Positions 61,971 to 64,000 of a stretch of 64,000 nucleotides of DNA are shown here, one piece after another; position 1 is the first letter of the stretch; each line of letters begins with the position of its first letter. The notes beneath the pieces were generated by a model. It worked only from the letters and a program-made list of their open reading frames with translations, was not told the DNA's origin and ran no database searches. This stretch comes from Pseudomonas sp. ICMP22404. Lineage in GTDB: Bacteria > Pseudomonadota > Gammaproteobacteria > Pseudomonadales > Pseudomonadaceae. Position numbers and translations under genes: made by a program. The stretch is from the NCBI RefSeq assembly GCF_006227205.1, contig NZ_VCNG01000010.1, positions 62,001-126,000 on the forward strand. The letters are read 5' to 3'.

Positions 61971-62660
61971 TCACCCGGCGATATCGCGAATGGCGATCTC
62001 GCTCATGATGCGTTGCAACACCTGTTCGATGGACAACTCCGTGGAATCCAGCTGTATTGCATCAGCCGCCGGCTTGAGCGGGGCTACTGCGCGCTGGGTG
62101 TCACGTTCGTCACGTGCACGGATCTCATCTAGCAGACTCGACAGACTAACATCCTCGCCTTTGCCCTTCAACTGCAAATATCGGCGACGAGCCCGCTCCT
62201 CCGCGCTGGCGGTCAGGAAAATCTTCAATGGCGCGTCTGGAAAGACCACCGTACCCATGTCGCGACCATCGGCCACCAGCCCCGGCTGCTCCAGAAATGC
62301 ACGCTGACGCTGCAACAAGGCTTCGCGCACCGCCGGCAGCGCGGCGACCTGGGAGGCCCCGGCGCCAACGGTTTCAGTACGGATGACGTCGCTGACTTCG
62401 TCGCCTTCCAGGATGATGCGCTGCAGCTGACCGTCGGTCGCCGCAATGAACTGCACATCCAGGTGCGCCGCCAGGGCCTTGAGCAACTCCTCGTTGGTCA
62501 GGTCCACGCCATGGTTGCTGGCCGCAAATGCGAGCAGGCGGTACAGGGCCCCCGAATCGAGCAGGTTCCAGCCCAGCTGCCTGGCCAGCATCCCGGCGAC
62601 GGTGCCCTTGCCCGAACCGCTCGGACCATCGATGGTGATGACCGGTGCCTTGATGTTCAC
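61971..62660 (-). CDS. cmk: Cytidylate kinase
   Basis: A 229-residue NMP kinase that phosphorylates CMP and dCMP with ATP. The P-loop is GPSGSGKGT (about 12-20), and VADGRDMGTVVFPDAPLKIFLTA and RARRRYLQLKGKG are characteristic. The start is a GTG whose bases overlap the stop of the upstream aroA frame (GTGA), so translation is probably coupled. Longer starts upstream are not supported. Confidence 0.95.
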   Translation of the reverse strand: MNIKAPVITIDGPSGSGKGTVAGMLARQLGWNLLDSGALYRLLAFAASNHGVDLTNEELLKALAAHLDVQFIAATDGQLQRIILEGDEVSDVIRTETVGAGASQVAALPAVREALLQRQRAFLEQPGLVADGRDMGTVVFPDAPLKIFLTASAEERARRRYLQLKGKGEDVSLSSLLDEIRARDERDTQRAVAPLKPAADAIQLDSTELSIEQVLQRIMSEIAIRDIAG

Positions 62661-64000
62661 GACCGTGCCTCTTTTGCCACTCGAATACCAACCTGCGTGC
62701 ACAGCGCCAGGAAGTTCGGGAACGACGTCGCAACGTTGGCGCAGTCATGGATGCGAATCGGCGCGTTCGCTCGCAGGGACGCAACACTGAAGGCCATGGC
62801 GATGCGATGATCGCCGTGACCATGGACTTCGCCGCCGCCGATCTGGCCACCGTCGATGATGATGCCGTCCGGCGTAGGCTCGCACTTGACGCCCAGCGCC
62901 AGCAAACCATCCGCCATCACCTGGATACGGTCCGATTCCTTGACCCGCAGCTCTTCAGCGCCGGTCAACACCGTCCGCCCTTGCGCGCAGGCCGCAGCCA
63001 CGAACAGCACCGGGAACTCATCGATCGCCAGCGGAACCAGCGCCTCGGGAATCTCGATACCCTTGAGTTTAGCTGCTCTTACGCGAAGGTCCGCCACCGG
63101 CTCGCCGCCCACTTCACGCTGGTTCTCCAGGGTGATGTCGGCGCCCATCAGGCGCAGGATATCGATCACGCCCGTACGGGTCGGGTTGATGCCGACGTGC
63201 TCGAGCACCAGTTCGGAGCCTTCGGCGATGGACGCTGCCACCAGGAAGAACGCCGACGAAGAGATGTCGCCCGGCACTTCGATGTGGGTCGCGGTCAACT
63301 TGCCGCCCGACTCAACGGACGCCGTAGCGCCATTGACCGTGACCGGATAGCCAAAACCACGGAGCATGCGCTCGGTGTGGTCACGGGTCGGCGCCGGCTC
63401 GGTGACAGTGGTCTTGCCTTCGGCATAGAGACCGGCCAGCAGCAGGCAGGATTTCACCTGGGCACTGGCCATTGGCATGGTGTAGGTCAGGCCCTTGAGT
63501 TTGTTGCCACCACGGATGACCATCGGTGGACGACCGTCGGCGGCCGTCTCGATGACCGCGCCCATTTCCCGCAGCGGGTTGGCCACGCGGTTCATCGGCC
63601 GCTTGGACAGCGACGCGTCGCCGGTCAGGGTGCTGTCGAAATCCTGTGCGGCCAGCAGGCCGGACAACAGGCGCATCGAAGTGCCGGAGTTACCCAGGTA
63701 GATCGGGCCTGGCGCAGGCTTGAGGCCATGCAAGCCAACACCGTGGATCGTCACGCGGCCGTGGTGCGGCCCTTCGATGACCACCCCCATGTCGCGGAAC
63801 GCTTGCAGCGTCGCCAGGGCATCTTCGCCCTCGAGGAAGCCTTCCACCTCGGTCACGCCTTCGGCCAGGGAGCCGAGCATGATCGAGCGGTGGGAAATCG
63901 ATTTATCGCCCGGTACACGAATACGCCCGCTCAGGGAGCCACCAGGTTGTGCCAGGAAAATCAGATCGTTGGAATTCATAGCGTCCACATAGGCCCGACG
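62657..64000 (-). CDS. aroA: 3-phosphoshikimate 1-carboxyvinyltransferase, probably 3' part of a tyrA-aroA fusion
   Basis: The EPSP synthase domain spans the visible part: PGDKSISHRSIML, LGNSGTSMRLLSGLLA, and the Arg/Glu/Asp active-site residues in GAEELRVKESDRIQ. It joins shikimate 3-phosphate and phosphoenolpyruvate in aromatic amino acid synthesis. The frame does not begin here: it stays open to the window edge, reading RRAYVDAMNSNDL across the usual AroA start. In pseudomonads this enzyme is fused to prephenate dehydrogenase (TyrA), and the open frame fits that; the N-terminal part lies outside. It is coupled to cmk. Confidence 0.93.
   Translation of the reverse strand, partial: RRAYVDAMNSNDLIFLAQPGGSLSGRIRVPGDKSISHRSIMLGSLAEGVTEVEGFLEGEDALATLQAFRDMGVVIEGPHHGRVTIHGVGLHGLKPAPGPIYLGNSGTSMRLLSGLLAAQDFDSTLTGDASLSKRPMNRVANPLREMGAVIETAADGRPPMVIRGGNKLKGLTYTMPMASAQVKSCLLLAGLYAEGKTTVTEPAPTRDHTERMLRGFGYPVTVNGATASVESGGKLTATHIEVPGDISSSAFFLVAASIAEGSELVLEHVGINPTRTGVIDILRLMGADITLENQREVGGEPVADLRVRAAKLKGIEIPEALVPLAIDEFPVLFVAAACAQGRTVLTGAEELRVKESDRIQVMADGLLALGVKCEPTPDGIIIDGGQIGGGEVHGHGDHRIAMAFSVASLRANAPIRIHDCANVATSFPNFLALCTQVGIRVAKEARS

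Overview
This window is chromosomal DNA of a Pseudomonas, most likely from the P. fluorescens group. The evidence is the high-GC core, the gene neighbourhoods (ohrR-ohr, earP-efp, oprI, tesA, greB, kdpFABCDE, aroA-cmk-rpsA-ihfB), an EF-P carrying Arg32 next to its rhamnosyltransferase EarP, and many copies of the short inverted repeats (REP-like, core GTGGGAGCGAGCCTGCTCGC) typical of this lineage. Family and gene-order comparisons come from recall; no database search was made.

Positions 1-37,240 are mostly core and housekeeping genes: organic peroxide resistance (ohrR, ohr) with a secreted esterase; earP-efp; cysB; a universal stress protein; a 5'-nucleotidase; a PanE-like reductase; a DAHP synthase; the lipoprotein gene oprI beside an L,D-transpeptidase; tesA divergent from an ABC/FtsX-type exporter; greB; a secreted-type PI-PLC-like enzyme; mltF; tatD; a chemoreceptor; a patatin; and the complete kdpFABC-kdpDE potassium system on the minus strand. 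Intergenic gaps here are largely occupied by two families of inverted-repeat elements and by bidirectional terminators.

Positions about 37,300-45,110 form an AT-richer, probably acquired block. It holds a GT-C-like membrane glycosyltransferase on the minus strand, a decayed IS5-family transposase, and then a plus-strand set: a GtrB/ArnC-like glycosyltransferase, an LpxD-like acyltransferase, an unrecognised 208-residue protein, a dedicated acyl carrier protein, a flippase-like membrane protein, and a WecE-type aminotransferase. Together they look like a pathway that makes an N-acylated 4-amino-4,6-dideoxy sugar, loads it on undecaprenyl phosphate, flips it, and adds it to a surface glycan. 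This is the most interesting part of the window.

Positions 45,384-58,030 are the O-antigen (B-band-like) locus at its usual Pseudomonas place between ihfB and a comEA-like gene. WbpM, a DegT aminotransferase, a PglD-like acetyltransferase and a PglC-like phosphoglycosyltransferase would make and load a di-N-acetylbacillosamine-type sugar. WbjB, WbjC and WbjD would make UDP-L-FucNAc, WbuB would transfer it, a second GT4 enzyme would add another sugar, and Wzx would flip the unit. No wzy or wzz is recognisable. A gene-less stretch of about 940 bp (58,027-58,969) next to ihfB may be where such genes decayed.

Positions 58,970-64,000 return to the core: lapA, ihfB, a small lipoprotein gene, rpsA, cmk, and the 3' part of what is probably a tyrA-aroA fusion running off the end of the window.
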